Of a stretch of DNA of 5,307 nucleotides, positions 5,269-5,307 are shown piece by piece. The stretch's first letter is position 1. Each line of letters begins with the position of its first letter. The notes under the pieces were generated by a model. That model worked only from the letters and a program-made list of their open reading frames with translations. It was not told the DNA's origin and searched no databases. The translations under genes were made by a program, and so were the position numbers. The stretch is taken from assembly GCA_050945755.1 (NCBI GenBank), contig JBMNTN010000100.1:1-5307 (forward strand), written 5' to 3'. This DNA is from JAQVXR01 sp050945755 (GTDB lineage: Bacteria; Bacillota; Dehalobacteriia; Dehalobacteriales; Dehalobacteriaceae).

Positions 5269-5294
5269 CACAATGTGTCACAATGTGTTATAAT
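5269..5294 (+). promoter_or_regulatory. Extended -10 promoter with tandem 10-bp repeat
   Basis: TGTTATAAT (5286-5294) is a TG-N-TATAAT extended -10 element. There is no TTGACA at the matching -35 position. Directly upstream and overlapping it, CACAATGTGT occurs twice without a gap (5269-5278, 5279-5288); each copy holds the small palindrome CACA-A-TGTG. This looks like a repressor or activator site over a rightward promoter. The regulated gene would lie beyond 5307. Confidence 0.45.
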
Positions 5295-5307
5295 TACTAT
5301 ATATTAT

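Overview
The window looks like a low-to-moderate GC Gram-positive chromosome (Bacillota, probably a Clostridia/Peptococcaceae-like lineage). Four things suggest this: strong GAGGTGA-type ribosome binding sites, consensus sigma-A promoters, a tRNA with an encoded CCA end, and remnants of gene families common in that group. The lineage is inferred; no rRNA or marker gene lies inside the window.

Layout, left to right. Bases 1-187 hold three sigma-A promoters on the minus strand, repeated with an exact 77-bp period and pointing out of the left edge. This is the arrangement expected in front of an rRNA or tRNA operon just outside the window. Bases 241-3716 are one minus-strand operon for a MacAB/YknXYZ-type export system. 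Transcription order is a membrane-anchored HlyD/MacA-type adaptor (3716-2137), an ABC ATPase (2124-1417) and a MacB/FtsX-type permease (1416-241). The adaptor is unusual twice over. It contains two tandem, gaplessly aligned copies of the lipoyl/hairpin/beta-barrel module (194-residue offset), and its frame is broken by an apparent one-base deletion in an A4 run at 2903-2906. A possible promoter and an 11-bp-period direct repeat (TTGTTAC twice) precede it.

Bases 4044-4563 hold a decayed minus-strand gene resembling the C-terminal part of DUF4367-type proteins, with a strong terminator at 4044-4091. Its missing 5' part abuts a plus-strand transposase remnant (core 4670-4783). From 4880 to 4973 lie overlapping inverted repeats that could form terminators for both strands or a pseudoknot. 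A complete tRNA-Leu(CAG) is at 5114-5027 on the minus strand with its own promoter. The right edge carries a plus-strand terminator-like hairpin and then a likely plus-strand promoter containing a tandem 10-bp repeat, which would serve a gene beyond the window.

Functionally, ATPase and permease together form a mechanotransmission-type ABC transporter (family knowledge) that works with the adaptor to export or expel peptides, toxins or drugs from the membrane. The substrate cannot be read from the sequence. No wholly new system is evident. The features most worth checking are the double-module adaptor with its frameshift, the 77-bp promoter modules with GNRA-loop leader hairpins, and the 4880-4973 RNA-fold region.
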